Source of the DNA: Kingdonia uniflora
Taxonomy: Eukaryota > Streptophyta > Magnoliopsida > Ranunculales > Circaeasteraceae
Length of the DNA: 64,000 nucleotides
Assembly: GCA_014058105.1 (NCBI GenBank)
Contig: JACGCM010002568.1
Span: forward strand, 930,001-994,000
Reading direction: 5' to 3'
Positions 31,911 through 43,199 of this stretch are shown here, in pieces. How positions within the stretch are numbered: position 1 is the stretch's first letter; each line of letters starts with the position of its first letter. A program made the position numbers and the translations under genes. The notes under the pieces are model-generated. The model made no database searches and was not told the origin of the DNA. It worked only from the letters and a program-made list of their open reading frames with translations.

Positions 31911-33165
31911 TGATGAGCGCGTAATTATAATATTTTTAATATACCCGAACATGTATTTTAGTCGTCTATTATATTTAATTTTAAGTACTTATGTGCGTTT
32001 GTTTAATTACAGCTATTGGAGATGGATATTTGAAACCAACCTCTAAAATTCAAGTAAAAGTGTCTACAGCAGTTCGTAGCACAAAAATTCAAAGACACAA
32101 TATATTTGGTCTCAAGATTGAAGAAATATATACACAAATATTTTTGGAGAATAACATCAAAGAATATATTACATACAAGATCCTTGAAGATATTTTATAT
32201 TAAAGATATATGCAAGAGTTTTCATGAAGAAAGATCTCTACATCACTTAAGGGAATTATATGCAAGAATCTTAGGTGAATGGTTATAAAATTAGAATATA
32301 TTATTGTGAAAACATTCTTTACAATTTAATGTATAATTTCTAAATTTGGGTTCCTTCTCTTATAAAAGAAACCCTCCCCCATTGTAATTGAGCATCTCAT
32401 ATTAGAGCAAGTTTAGAAGAAATAAAATCATAAGTTTTATTTAATTGTCTCTTCTTCTCTTTTAGTTTAATTTTTGTTAATGTCTTCTTTAATTGTTAAT
32501 GCGATGAAGTCCAAGATGAGTGACTAATCTTCTAGCTAAGGCTAGGATGAGGCCTTTTCTTAGATGAGCAATAGTTGGTATTAATTAGGTTCTAAATAGT
32601 TTCCCCTTAGTACTTTATGATTTATAAGTTAGTACATCTTATCGAAGGCTTGTCCATAGCTTTGGTTTGGTATACAATAACTTTGGATACAAACAAGTTC
32701 TACTAGCTGTAGACTTGATTTGAAGATCTAAACAAGAGGAAACACTAGAGAACTCACTCAGGCCTAGCCATGGTTGAGTTGATAATTCTCTAAAATGCTT
32801 TTCACCATCACTTAAAAACATAACCACTAAATTCTTGACCATAGATTTAATGTTTTATTTTATAACTTCATATGTGTCTTAACACTAGTATATGATGTAT
32901 GGAGATATTAGGATCTAGGTATATATCGATTAGTGCTTTGAAAGGTAGAGGCCAATTCCGAACCTTAACTCTCTCCCTTATTAAGTTTTATAATTTGCTT
33001 TTATTTATTCTTCTTAGATTTATCTTGTATAAAATCATAATTCGGCCTAGAAAGTATTTATGTTCCCAAACCTCCTTGTGTATTTGATCTCACTCATTCG
33101 TGCTACAATTCGACAGCCGTACTTTGAGCGGGAATTTTGCTAGAGGCTCTAAAAACCTCTTATCG
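31911..33165 (+). repeat. 3' LTR of Athila-C
   Basis: Starts TGATGAGCGCGTAATT and ends AACCTCTTATCG directly before CTAAG (33166-33170); 1255 bp, uninterrupted. TATA box TATAAAAG at 32361-32368. It shows the empty site of Tat-D (ATTAGTGCTTTGAAAGG, about 32930-32946). Confidence 0.93.
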
Positions 33166-33170
33166 CTAAG

Positions 33171-34202
33171 GAGCGGAAGGAAGAAGAATCCATTGTTGAT
33201 GTGAAGGTTGGACGGTATTTCTGCTTGAGTTTATCATTGGAATATTCAACTGCACCAGACAACTAGGTCCTTTATCTCTTTGTTATGTATTACTGCTCTT
33301 TCAGTTCTTATCTCTTGGGTAGGAGCTGGGAAGGGGGTTTGCTACGGCGCCATTAATGGTGTAATTGTGGTAGGGTTTGAGAGAAAAGACTGGGAGATTC
33401 CATAAAGAATATTCTATGAGTGGTGATAGTTTTGAGAGTAGAGGAGATAGTAATCGAATAGTCTGCCATTGACATGGCCGATGAGTGAGGATGGGGTAGG
33501 TGATAGTATAATATGAACCCAAAACTTAATACTCAAATATATCGAGCTAATGTCTATCCACTTCTTCTGCAGGATATAATGCGTACCCGTGGGGCTTCAA
33601 GGATGAGGCTAATAGATGAGGATGATGATTAAATAAATGAGTCGAGTACGTCTGGTCGAGGGGAGGTGAATAGTGACATCAAAGAGTTATGAATTGCAAT
33701 GGACGTACCTTTGGTTGTAGTTGAGCCCGATATTAGTTCAGTGAGGAGGAGCCGACTTAGAGCTTGGATAGTCGGAGAGAGTGATGAAGAGGAGGAAGAG
33801 GAGAAACAGGAAAAAAGGGATGAAGAGGCTAGAGTCAAACATATAGGGAATATATGGGACAAAGGGGAAGGTGATGAGGATAAGAGTTAGAATGGTAAAA
33901 AGACTAAGGATGAGGATACGTATGTGGGAGAGGTCTCGCCTTAGGAAAAAAGCTAGGTTGGAGCAGTTTATGGCAAAACATGAGCTGGAGGGGAAGGGGA
34001 TTATTCTGGTGCCCTTAGGGTCAGAATATACATTTAAAGATGAGCCTAATGAGGGGAATACGGTATTTAGGGGGCAGATTCGACTGGGGATGCGACTACC
34101 CCTTCGAAAATTGGCGAAGGAGGTATAAATTTTTGGGACGTAGCTTTGTGCCAGATAAACGGTAATTTCTGCGAGATGATGAAGGTGATTGAAGGTATGA
34201 AT
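33171..34202 (+). pseudogene. aORF2 of Tat-B, first coding part
   Basis: Non-coding leader and intron to a clear acceptor (CTTCTTCTGCAG, ending 33572), then ATG at 33579: MRTRGASRMRLIDEDDD, SGRGEVNSDIKEL, a DISSVRRSRLRAWIVGESDEEEEEE acidic block, ARLEQFMAKHELEGKGI, YTFKDEPNEGNTVFRGQIRLGMRLPLRKLAKEV and NFCEMMKVIEGMN. It is cut at 34202 by Tat-F within the target TGAAT. The text continues at 46265 as EELTREGRPLIEWFNVVSFYSKKG. Runs opposite to the B pol. A stop near 33630 and a shift near 34126 break it. Confidence 0.72.
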
Positions 34203-34918
34203 TGTAGGGGGCTAACTTCATTTGGACTTCAAAGTAAATCCTCACAACGTAGAATCAATCTTCAATCAAAGGTTACAGGCACTTGACCTAAAGTAAGATC
34301 TAACTAAGGATAAATACTTGCGCAGAGGCCCAAATGTGACTCTCTATGACCTCTGATGAGGATTTTTAAGACAGATTATATTACTGAAGAGTAAATGACA
34401 AGGTTCGAGTACAGAGTATCTAGATGGTTGGAGGTAAAATGCAAAGGATTGGAGATGATTTTTCTAACCCCTTCTTGGCTTTTCCTCTCCTATATTTATA
34501 GAGATACAGGGAGCTGAGTCACCAAGAGTGGGTCAAGATTACATAATTACTGTCAGGAAATCCCGACGACTTATGGGTGTTGGTCATGCCGGTTCTGCCA
34601 CTGCAACATTTATTGGTGATGTCTCTGAGCGACGCTGTGGTTGGACCTGTCACTTTAGCTGCATGGGCCAATCAATGCGCTGTCTAATTTGATGTGGTGG
34701 TTGCCTGTCTTATCTTGCTTCGATCATGTGTTAGCAAGGTCAAAGGACTTCTGTTGTAGTATGTTAATCCATTCTCGAAAATTTGTTTGATGTCGAAGCT
34801 TTATCTCCGGGGGATCTCTGGGAAGTCTGTTTTAGAGATTGAGTGGGCTTCGATTCATTCAAGTAGGCTGTGAAGTTGGCTTCGACTGACTGTCGAAGGC
34901 TACAAGTAGGCTACTACA
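34203..34918 (-). repeat. 3' LTR of Tat-F
   Basis: Plus-strand ends TGTAGGGGGCTAACTTC and CAAGTAGGCTACTACA. Partner of 45544-46259, same length. The minus-strand TATA box is seen as TATATTTATA at 34491-34500. Followed directly by the polypurine tract. Confidence 0.93.
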
Positions 34919-34933
34919 TTCACCCCCTCTTAG
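34919..34933 (-). other. Polypurine tract of Tat-F
   Basis: Minus-strand CTAAGAGGGGGTGAA next to the 3' LTR, matching the 15-base pattern in the other three Tat elements. Confidence 0.85.
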
Positions 34934-35084
34934 CAAAGGTCTTGAAGCCAAGTGGAGAGGTGTTCGCTGAGAAAACTGTCCGGCCTTGGAATCTGAGCTT
35001 TTTGACTGTTAGATTTCAGGTATGTAATAAAAGAGGGTAATTAAGAGGGATAGGTGGTTATAGGGCAATAAATGTGGTGAAGGC

Positions 35085-35094
35085 TATAAGTATA
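35085..35094 (+). promoter_or_regulatory. TATA-like box of aORF1 in Tat-F
   Basis: GGCTATAAGTATAG, 87 bases upstream of the aORF1 ATG (35172), the same distance as in B. It points away from the LTR and opposite to the F pol. Confidence 0.55.
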
Positions 35095-35171
35095 GTTTAT
35101 TGTGGAGGTATACTGTATCTTCTTCCATTTGTAATAGTCTTCTTCTCTTTCTCTATATTTTGAACATCTGA

Positions 35172-35479
35172 ATGGATACCACGCCGAACACGCGTTACCA
35201 GAAGAGGATGGGATTCGCTCGCGACCGTCGAGTGGGGAGGAAGATGGCGGAATTGCATATGAAGTTTTTTGGGCAGCATGATCTGAACTGGGACATGCCG
35301 AACCTGGGGCACCACTCTATGACATGCCCTTCGCGTACTGGTGGGGAATAGTGTAGATGATGGGGACGTTTCCCAGCCATCGGCTGTCCCTTCTCACGGG
35401 CTTCGTAGAGGATATAGTGGACCAGAAGGATGAAGATGCAGCGGCCATTGTTGAAGAGAAGCAACCCACCAACAAATAG
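35172..35479 (+). pseudogene. aORF1 of Tat-F
   Basis: MDTTPNTRYQKRMGFARDRR, then RKMAELHMKFFGQHDLNWDMPNLG, after which a frameshift near 35305 separates it from the tail. The tail reads ...FPAIGCPFSRAS in one frame and LLTGFVEDIVDQKDEDAAAI in another, to a TAG at 35477-35479. Homologous to aORF1 of D, B and A; small, charged and helical, no family recognised. Only the shift distinguishes it from an open gene. Confidence 0.7.
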
Positions 35480-36287
35480 GGTTCTCTTTTATATGCTTTC
35501 TTGTTGTTGCTTTCCTGTTTTCTTCCTCCTTTTTTTTTATGAAGCCATTAATATTGTCTGATTTGCTGAATGAAAATGGTTTTTATTGATAACTTGCTTT
35601 GTCGAACTGTGGATAATAGTAATATACTCTGTATTGCAATTTGAGGTATTAAAGGGATTATACAGTTGTTGAAATGTACTGTTTGTGTTGTTCGAAGGTA
35701 AAAATGACTTTGTTGAAGTGAAAGGTAAACTGTGTCGAATTTGAAAACTTTATCTGTAAGCATAATATTTTTGAATGGTCAAAGTTTATGACTGTATTCG
35801 GTCGAAGGGTAAAAAATTTTGGGTTAAAGGATGTGTTGGATGTTGAAGATCGATATATTAGATAAGTTCGTTTGAGGCTATATGTTGCAGATTGTTCGAG
35901 ACTTAAAATGGTCGAGTACTTGAGTTTGGAGATTGTGTCGATAGTTATGCTAAATTTGACTAGCCGTTCCGAGAGCCCAGACGGCTGGATTAACAGACAG
36001 GTACGGGCGCCTGGGGTAGTATGCAAATAATAATGATGATGTTTTTCCCGTATGACGGAAAAGATTATAATGTGATTGTTTAGACTTGGTTGTTTAGCTT
36101 TGAGGGGGGGAGAAAAAGTTTAAGAAGCTTCAGCTTTTGCAGGCAGTTAAAAGCGAGGGTATTATTTACACGCGAGAGGTGCGAGGGGTATATTGGTCAA
36201 AACGCATTACAACCAAAAAGTCGGGTAGTGGGGTCGTGGTAATGATAATGGCTAGAAAATCGAGGCTGTTTATTTTTTATCGAAAGA
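35480..36287. other. Spacer between aORF1 and aORF2 of Tat-F
   Basis: AT-rich with long T runs (35520-35540), no gene recognised. Possible 3' flank of aORF1 and upstream region of aORF2. Text around 36190-36260 resembles the same position in D and B only weakly. Confidence 0.4.
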
Positions 36288-36719
36288 TATATAAGTAAGA
36301 GAAGAGTAATTACTGTACTTTTTTTTGTGTGAATCAAAGGGTGGAGGGAAGGGAAAGTTCGCCATTTCGCACTTGGGAGTTCTTGTTGCACTTGCTGGTT
36401 TGGTTTTGCTGATTCGAGGGTAGTACTGCTAACCACTAGTAAGTTACTTGATCTCTGCTACTTGTACTTTGCTTTTCCCTTTTGAGAATGTAGGTGGGGC
36501 AGTCTGTGTTTGGGTTTTAGGGGTTATTTTTTAGGGTAAAGAGACTTGAGGGATTTGGGTTTTGACCCATTTTGGGGTTTGGGGAGTTTTGGAAGGGGTA
36601 CTGGATCAGAGATTGGGGTTGTGATGAATATCTGGGGGGGATGTACGGGATTGGAGAGATAGGCACGGGATTGTTGAATTTTCCACTCTGATTACATGGC
36701 TCTTCTTCTGTAGGCTAAA
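36288..36719 (+). promoter_or_regulatory. Promoter, 5' leader and first intron of aORF2 in Tat-F
   Basis: TATATAAGTA (36288-36297) is followed by AAGAGAAGAG and a leader of about 120 bases. A consensus donor (CCACTA-GTAAGTTACTTG, GT at 36439-36440) and a pyrimidine-rich acceptor (CTCTTCTTCTGTAG, AG at 36713-36714) define a 276-bp intron. The ATG follows 5 bases later. B has the matching acceptor at 33561-33572. The elements that still match GT, AG and TATA support a real transcription unit in the past; no transcript is available. Confidence 0.6.
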
Positions 36720-38836
36720 ATGCATAACCGTCGGGCATCGAGACAGAGACTGATAGATGATAGGTTCAAAGAATTCGAAGCTAGTATTTCTGGTCGAGCC
36801 CCAATGGATGAGGGTAGCGATGTAGAAGTCTTAGATATTGTAAACGAGGCTCCATTGTCTATGGTTCTACCGGCTGAGGAGGTTCCAGTTTCTAGACGTC
36901 GAAGGACGATAGTTACCGAAGATAGTGATGAAGAGGAAACAGTATGGGGGGAGGGGGGTAATGTAGGGCCTTCGGGAGATAAGGTACAGAATGAAGACAG
37001 TAGGGATTCGACTGAGTCGGATAGGGTCGAAGGTGTCGTTTCAGCTAAAGATAGGATTAGATTTCATCGGTTTGCCGCCAAATTAGAACTCTCGAAGTTG
37101 GGGGCGTATCTGAGTATTGCGGGGGCTGGGTTGACATTCAAGTCAGACCCTAGGGAAGGGATTTTGACTTATAGAGGCCAAATTTGATTGGGACTGGAGC
37201 TTCCTCTCCGAAGACAGGTGAAAGAAGTGTTGAATTTCTAGGGGGTAGCTCCGGTGCAAATGAGCGGTAATTTTTATGAGATGTAAAACTGGCTAGTGAG
37301 GGTCGTAGTGTGATTAAATTGTTTGACAGTATCACCTTTTACTCGAGGAAGACTAGACATAACCCAGGGGCCTATTACATCTAATATCACCCAGAGAAAC
37401 CTTGGTTCTTTGATCTGTGCTCAATAGGGCGGGGGTAGAATAAAGATTTATTGATTGGCAACTATGAGAATGTGGACAAAAATGACCCGTATAAATTGCA
37501 TCATAGGGTATATAACGAAAGTAAGTTTACTGTCTAAGGGTTGTTGTTAAAGTTTATCTGAAAATAAGTGATAACTGTATTCTTATTTTCATCTGCAGGT
37601 CCGAAGGGTTCGTCTTGGGATAATCCGGTAAATTATATTGATACTCTGCACGGGGCTAGTGAAGACTGGGTATACTCTGTGTTTGAAAGTCTTAAAACCA
37701 AAAGACAAAGGAGGAAGAAGGTGGATTCTCTGCTTCGGGACGTACCCGCTACGCCGAAGCTACAAAAGAGAAAAAGAGGTAAAGGTGTTTCGAAGGGGCC
37801 AAAAGAGATGGGAGGAGAGGAGATGCCAAGTAACTACCAGTTTGTCCCGAGATCGCGGAGGGGTTCGAAGCAAGTAGTGCCAATACCCGAAGTGGCAGGA
37901 GATACGTTAAAGTTGAGGTCGAGGCCGGTAGTAGCGCAAACTGAGAAAGGGAAAGGCCCGGTAGTCCCCGAAGCTTCAAAGGTACAGCAGTCAAAGTCTG
38001 GCCAACGCAAGAGGCGTAAGGTGTTGGGGGAGGATAATACACTGGAGGAAGATGAAGAGATGATGGAGGTTGAGCGACAGGAGCAGGCTGCGGGTAAATA
38101 TGCTTCGATGGTTGAGCTCTGGGAAGATGACCGAGACGAGGCTTCAAAGGAGATAAAGAAGCACATGTTTCTGATAACTATATACGGCTTTCTGTTGTGG
38201 TACTTTAAGATTTCTTTAAAAATTCTTCGAGTTTCGAGTTGCACTAATTTCTTGAAAATTTTACCGACGGATGCTTGGGTGCAAACTCGCAGCAAGGCAA
38301 TGAAGTCAATAAAGGAGAAATTGAAGCAAGCAAAGGATAATCTGAATCTTTCTCATGGAAAAGAGGCATCACTGGTGTCTGAAGTTAGGAAATTGAAGCA
38401 AGATCTGAGGGTTCTTACCGAATCTTATAACGAGAGGCTCGTGCTGCAGAGGTCGAGGCTAGAGCGAGAGTGGTCTGCGAAGCTTGTGGCGTGTGGGAGG
38501 GGAAAGTAGAACATAAGATTAATTTCCAGCGGCAGTATGATGGCGAATGCAAGGTGAATGTTTAAGTTAAAAAGCTTTATAGATGATAAGAGGTATCACC
38601 CCGAGACATTGGAACCTTATCCCGTGTCTCCCAAACTTGTTGAAGGGGATGATTTACTAATAAAGGGAGGAGAGGTAAACATTGTTGAAGAAGCAATTGG
38701 AAGTATTGGGGGTAGAGCAGATACTTCTCTTGTTGGAGCGCCATTTGGTAGAACTGTTGATGGTTTAGTCATCGAAGGTTCAAATGAAGCTGTTGGGGGA
38801 TCTGTGGAGCAAGAAGGTGTAACTACGCCGATATAA
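36720..38836 (+). pseudogene. aORF2 of Tat-F: multi-exon antisense gene
   Basis: Starts MHNRRASRQRLIDDRF, then ISGRAPMDEGSD, an acidic DSDEEETV stretch, RFAAKLELSKLGAYL, LTFKSDPREGILTYRGQI, LELPLRRQVKEVLNF and APVQMSGNFYEM. An intron at 37521-37598 (78 bp, GTAAGT...CTGCAG, phase 1) joins RVYNES to PKGSSWDNPVNYIDTLHG. Then KTKRQRRKKVDSLL, basic blocks (KRKRGKGV, GQRKRRKVLGED) like nuclear localisation signals, a retained-intron-like part at about 38165-38275, a coiled coil (KSIKEKLKQAKDNLNL, SEVRKLKQDLRVL), and the end YHPETLEPYPVSPK...VTTPI at 38836. Stops occur at 37187, 37241 and 38509. A DNA- or RNA-binding nuclear protein is conceivable; function unknown. Confidence 0.72.
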
Positions 38837-39285
38837 GGTACTTAGGATTGGATAAACCTGTCTTCTTCTACAGATTATAATGTTGAGTTGCAAAATTTTG
38901 ACTGATGTTGTTATTTTCTGTTGGTCTCTGAACTCGGTAGGTTGTTTGTGCTTTTGTTATCTGTTGACCTTTTGAAGTTGATGCTAAACATATTCATACG
39001 TATTTTCTGAACATACTGACTCTGAACTTCTGATTTGATGTCTGATTTGCTGATGGATTGTGTAATTTTGCTCTGACCTCAAATTATTAGAATATGATTG
39101 CACATTCAATTGATTTTGCTTGGTTTGGACTCTTGATGATTGGTCTTTGAATTATACTTCAACTGTTCCTCTGATGGATAATATGTTGAATGTGCTCTGA
39201 GGAGTGTCGAAGATATATAGATCAAACTCTGAATGTTTTGCTGGACATCGAAGGCCAAAGACACAGTGATGTTGAAATTTTGAAT
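38837..39285. other. Spacer downstream of aORF2 in Tat-F
   Basis: Low-complexity, T- and TG-rich text with CTGATTTG/CTGAACTTC-type short repeats. No gene, RNA or element edge is seen. Confidence 0.5.
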
Positions 39286-39735
39286 TTTTTCCAGGTCGCC
39301 TCCGAGTATCGGTCGGGCCGAGGGGACGTGATACCTAGAGAAAACCTGAAAAATTTACTCGACTTCGAAGGCTTAAGCTGTATCGAAGCAATATCTGATC
39401 GCCTCCAACGCATTCCCAAGGGTCCGGTCTTTCGACCATCCTTGCCCCTCGAATCTGTTCGAATGTTGGAAGCTTGAGCAATTCAAGGTCGTTCCCAAGT
39501 ACCAGTCGGGGTGAGGGTAGACATGATACCCAGGGTAAACCAAGAAAAGGACTGGACTTCAAAGGTTTCAGAGCCTGGATGAAGTATATCTGATCGCCCC
39601 CAGTACATCCCTGAGGGTCCGGTCTTTTGAGCATTCTTGCCCCTCGAGTTTGCTCTAATTTGGGAGCTTGAAAAATCTCAAGGTTTCCCTCAAGTATCAG
39701 TCGGGTCGAAGGTTGACATGATACCTGAGTTAAAT
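39286..39735 (-). repeat. Tandem repeat of about 195 bp downstream of the Tat-F integrase
   Basis: Three partial units marked by AGTATCGGTCGGGCCGAGG (39305), AGTACCAGTCGGGGTGAGG (39499) and AGTATCAGTCGGGTCGAAGG (39693), each followed by a GATACC text, and by GGTCCGGTCTTTCGA between them. Spacing is close to 194 bases. The same motif (reverse complement TGATACTTGGG) is in the D repeat at the same place. Confidence 0.82.
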
Positions 39736-39989
39736 AAAAAATTGCAAAATGAAGCAGGAGACTAAGTAAGGGTTGCAAAAACTTGTTTATTGAATGTTCT
39801 GGATTACATCAGTTGTACATGGTTAGAGATATGGCCTATTATAGGAGACCAGCTGCATTGTATTCCAGGGATTTGGTAGAGGCTCTTCATCTTCCGTCAT
39901 TAAGTAATAGGAACCCTTATCTGTTTTATCATAGACGACATATGGTCCCTCCCAAGATTCGACTAATTTGCCAGCATTTCGAGGTTTCG

Positions 39990-41114
39990 ATGATTGATTG
40001 GCACGTCAAAGTACTAGATCTCCAATGTTGAAACCCCGTGGTCAAACTCTTTTGTTGTAGAATTTCGGAAGTGATGTGTGGTACCGGCCAAGGTTGACGA
40101 TAGCTCGATCTCTGGTTTCATCAATCCATAACATGTTGCATGCAAGTTCGAACTCGTTATCTTCGTCTGGGAGGTTAGGGTCTCAAGTAGGTTCGTCGAA
40201 TTGAGTTGGTAATGCAGCTTCGGTTCCATATGTCAGGAAGAAGGTGGTACATCCTGCAGATTTCCTTGGGGTTGTGAGATAAGCCCAGAGGATATGTTGT
40301 TACTCTTGAACCCATCGTCCTTTCTTTGCACTTACTCTCTTCTTAAGGCCATCAATGATGGTTTTGATAATTGCTTCGACTTGATCGTTGCCCTAGGGAT
40401 AGTAAGGTGTAGAGGGTGAGAAGATGATGTTGTGTTTTTTAAGGAAGTTTCTGACTTTGCTGCCAACGAATTAGGGACCATTGTCGGATCGAATCATGTG
40501 GGGACAGTCAAAGCGAGTGATAATGTTTTCCCATAAAAATTTACAACTTCTTCTTCTCTGGTTCGGCATAGAGGTACCGCTTTGAGCTATTTTGTGAAGT
40601 AATCGGTTGCGACAAGGATGTTTTCTCTACTGCCCGAGGCTTTTGGGAAGGGTCCAATGAGATCGATGGCCCATCTTTTGAATGGCCAAGAAATTTGACT
40701 GAAGTGGAGGTCCTGAGAAGGGTAATGGATGTCATGAGTGTGACGCTGACATTTCTCACAGTATTTTCCATAGTCTGAAGCTTATTTTTTCTTACCAGGC
40801 CAAAATAATCATTGGGTAACAGCTCAAAGGGCCATAGAATGACCAGCAGCATGAGCACCGCAGGTTCCTTTATGAAGTTCCGCTAAGGTTTGAGAGGCTT
40901 CGGCTTGGGATATGCATTGAAGGAGGACACCATTTGAGTATTTTCGATGTAGTTGGTTTTTGTAGATAGTACATCTGTAGCAGTTTTCTAGTGGAGAGCG
41001 TTTGGCTTTGGTATCATCTGCGAAAGTAGCATTGCTGAAGTAGTGAAGAAACGGTGTTCGCCAATCGCCTGGATCATGACTCTCGCCCCCAGTATTGATG
41101 GTATTGATTTCCAT
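39990..41114 (-). pseudogene. Tat-F integrase
   Basis: N-terminal part open at 40824-41114: DWRTPFLHYFSNATFADD, ENCYRCTIYKNQL, PNGVLLQCIS-type text and AELHKGTCGAHAAGHSMAL, which carries the His pair of the H2C2 zinc domain. The following frame has YCEKCQRHTHDIHYP with both Cys. Catalytic core: WAIDLIGPFPKASGSRENILVATDYFTK, a FDPTMVP-type reading where the second Asp should be, and QVEAIIKTIIDGLKKR with the Glu. The C-terminal part has RWVQE, HILWAY and DEDNEFELACNMLWIDETRDRAI. Broken mainly by TAG/TAA stops and one shift near 40860. Confidence 0.82.
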
Positions 41115-41600
41115 CTGGTCGATACTTGGGCGTTCGAGTACTTCGATATGGAGTGTCCGTGATTCGATTGCCAGAGCATAGCTTCTATGTAGGCGAGGGC
41201 ATCTGCATGTCTATTTTCTCCTCGAGAGTAGTGTGTGATTGTGGATTTTTCGGGGAACCGGTCCATGCGTTATCGCACAAAAAGAGCGTAGTCAGCCATG
41301 CGACCGTTAGGTTAGTTTTCCCCTGTGTAATGTCTCAGAAAAAGTTGGGAATCTGTAAAGACTGAAAGTTTGAGAATGCAGAGGTCGTGCGCGAGGTCGA
41401 GGCCGTGGATCAAGGCTTCATACTCTGCTTCGTTATTGGAACATTCGAAGGCAAGTTTGACAGCTTTCTCTATGCGGTCATTAGTGGGTACTGCCAAGAC
41501 AATACCAATTCTTGAGCCACTAGATCCTGCTGATCCATCAATGAATAACCGCCAGCCAGTAAAAGGGTATCAGGGATCTACTATTTTGGGTTGATCATCT
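41115..41600 (-). pseudogene. Tat-F second RNase H
   Basis: Reads LFIDGSAGSSGSRIGIVLAVPTND, KLAFECSNNEAEYEALIHGLDLAHDLCILKLSVFTDSQLF (open at 41312-41497), RMDRFPEKSTITHYSRGENRHADALAYIEAMLW. Asp (FIDGS), Glu (EYEAL), Asp (FTDSQ) and HADAL are all in place, so the active site is intact even though stops flank the domain. This is the best copy of the Tat-specific second RNase H in the window. Confidence 0.85.
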
Positions 41601-42130
41601 GATATCTCAATTTTGTGTTCTTCCCAGTCGACATCTTCGACTGGGAAGTCAGCTAGAAAATCTGCTACTGCTTGGCCTTTCTGGGATATTTGCTTCTCGA
41701 AGGTAATGTCGTGATCGCCAAGGTATACGGACCACCGTTGCACTCGTCTGGATTTTTCTTTATTGCTAAGTACTTCTCGAAGGGGAGAACTGGTAATAAC
41801 ACAGATGGGATGAGCCTAAAAATATGGTTTGAGCTTACGGGCTGAATAGACAAGTGTGGCGAGTAAACGCTCAAGTTTTGAATATCGAGTTTTTGCTGGG
41901 GTTAGGGTTTTGCTAATGAAATATACAGGTTTTTCAATATTGGAATCAAGTCGAATGAGCACTAAACTGAGAGAGGTTTTTATGGCAGCATGGTATAAAG
42001 AGAGTGTTTCTCCTTCGGTAGGGGTGCTGATAATTGGTGGACAGCCAAGATAAGTTTTGTGCTCAAGGAAGACTTGCTCGCACTCAGGGGTCTAGTCGAT
42101 CTTGGGATTGTTTTTCTTTTTTACTTTGTG
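41601..42130 (-). pseudogene. Tat-F first RNase H (degenerate)
   Basis: Follows the connection helix. The plus-strand complement encodes KIDWTPECEQVFLEHKTYLG-like text, then LYHAAIKTSLSLVLIRLDSNIEKPVYFISKTLTPAKTRYSKLERLLAT. The acidic D-A-S start of an active RNase H is absent, as in D. In Tat elements this domain is thought to have lost catalysis and to serve as a linker. The end joins WSVYLGDHDITFEKQISQKGQAVADFLADFPVEDVDW near 41640-41730. Confidence 0.75.
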
Positions 42131-43010
42131 GACGCCTCGATCGCGTAAGAGGGAAAAGAGCCAGGCACATCGATCTGAGGATTTAGAAATGAAACGATTA
42201 AGGGGTATTATCTTGCCTGCCACTTTTTGGACGTTATTCTTTGATCGGGGCGAAGGCATGTCTATGAGGGCTCGAATGTGGGTGTGGTCAATCTTTATCT
42301 CGCGTTTACTGATAAGGTAACCCAAAAATTTTCCGGATAATACGCCAAATTGGCACTTGTCTGGGTAGTTTCATATTATACATGCGAAGTATCGAGAAGA
42401 TTTTTGAGAGGTCTTGGATATGGGTATTTTTCTGAAGGCTCTTGCATAACATATCGCCGATATTGACTTCGACAGATTTTCCAAGAAAAGGTTTGAACAT
42501 GGTTGTGACAAGGCGCTGGTAGGTGGCCCCAACATTTTTAAGGCTGAAGGGCATAACATTGAAACAATAAAGGCCTTGTTTAGTTATAAATGAAGTTTTA
42601 AGTTGATCTTCGGGGAGGAGGGGTACCTGATTGTACCCGAAGCCGCGTCCATCATGGATAGGCGTTTATGTCCAGCAGTGGCATCGAGGAGTGCTGAGAT
42701 AGTTAGGAGGGGGAAACTGTCCTTCGGTGTGTGCTTGTTGAGGTCTGTGAAGTCGCCGCAGATTTGGATCTTGCCATTCTTCTTAGGAACTACTACAATG
42801 TTTGATATCAAGTCTGCGTACTTCACTTCTTTGATAAAACCTGTGGCAATAAGCTTGCCTATTTCAAGGTTCACGGCTTCTCGAAGCTGTGGTGCTAGTG
42901 TACGCTTCTTTTACTTTATTGCTGAGGTATGGGGGATGAGATCGAGGCGATGGTAGGCCAGGTTGGGGTCGACATCAGGCATCTCCTGAAATGTCTAGGT
43001 GAAGGTATCT
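42090..43010 (-). pseudogene. Tat-F reverse transcriptase
   Basis: Linker and fingers at 42584-42874: NLEIGKLIATGFIKEVKYADLISNIVVVPKKNGKIQ, DFTDLNKHTPKDSFPL, ATAGHKRLSMMDAASG. Palm at 42306-42554: MPFSLKNVGATYQRLVTTMF. The catalytic box, YIDD in D, reads Asn-Ile-Gly-Asp (42453-42464), so the first catalytic Asp is lost. Frameshifts at about 42580 and 42380 also break it. End: ALIDMPSPRSKNNVQKVAGKI and NRFISKSSDRCAWLFSLLRD. Confidence 0.88.
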
Positions 43011-43199
43011 TTGTTTATTCGAAGGAACTCGAAAAGTTCGAGGCGCTCTGACTCATTGAGGAAGGTTCCGATAAATGTACCCCAACCAGGACCGTCGAGT
43101 TCGATATAGACAGTGGGTTCGATGGATGGGGTGGTATCTGCCGAAGTCGAAGGGATAGGAAGATATTATGATTGTTATGGGCGGCTGATAAGTTTTCGG

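Larger units (their letters stand above)
7482..33165 (+). mobile_element. Athila-C: Athila-lineage retrotransposon inserted in Tat-B
   Basis: Plus-strand element with LTRs 7482-8522 + 21309-21535 (5', split by Tat-D) and 31911-33165 (3'), flanked by CTAAG at 7477-7481 and 33166-33170. Order: LTR, tRNA-Asp-type primer-binding site, leader, gag, protease, reverse transcriptase, RNase H, integrase, 1.4 kb of non-coding 3' DNA, polypurine tract, LTR. Lineage rests on the primer site, the gag reading LPEPLPIYDPPP, the DLGAS protease and the FMDDF box. No env-like third ORF is visible. The pol carries an internal duplication around fragment E. Confidence 0.9.

Noticed and set aside
37749..38295. 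Minus-strand open frames of 132 and 153 codons in Tat-F
   Set aside because: They overlap the coding exons of aORF2 and have the Ser/Leu/Pro-rich look of a reverse shadow.
33579..38836. aORF2 as a host gene captured once by an element
   Set aside because: The same gene occurs at the same place and orientation in A, B, D and F, so it belongs to the element family rather than to a single capture.
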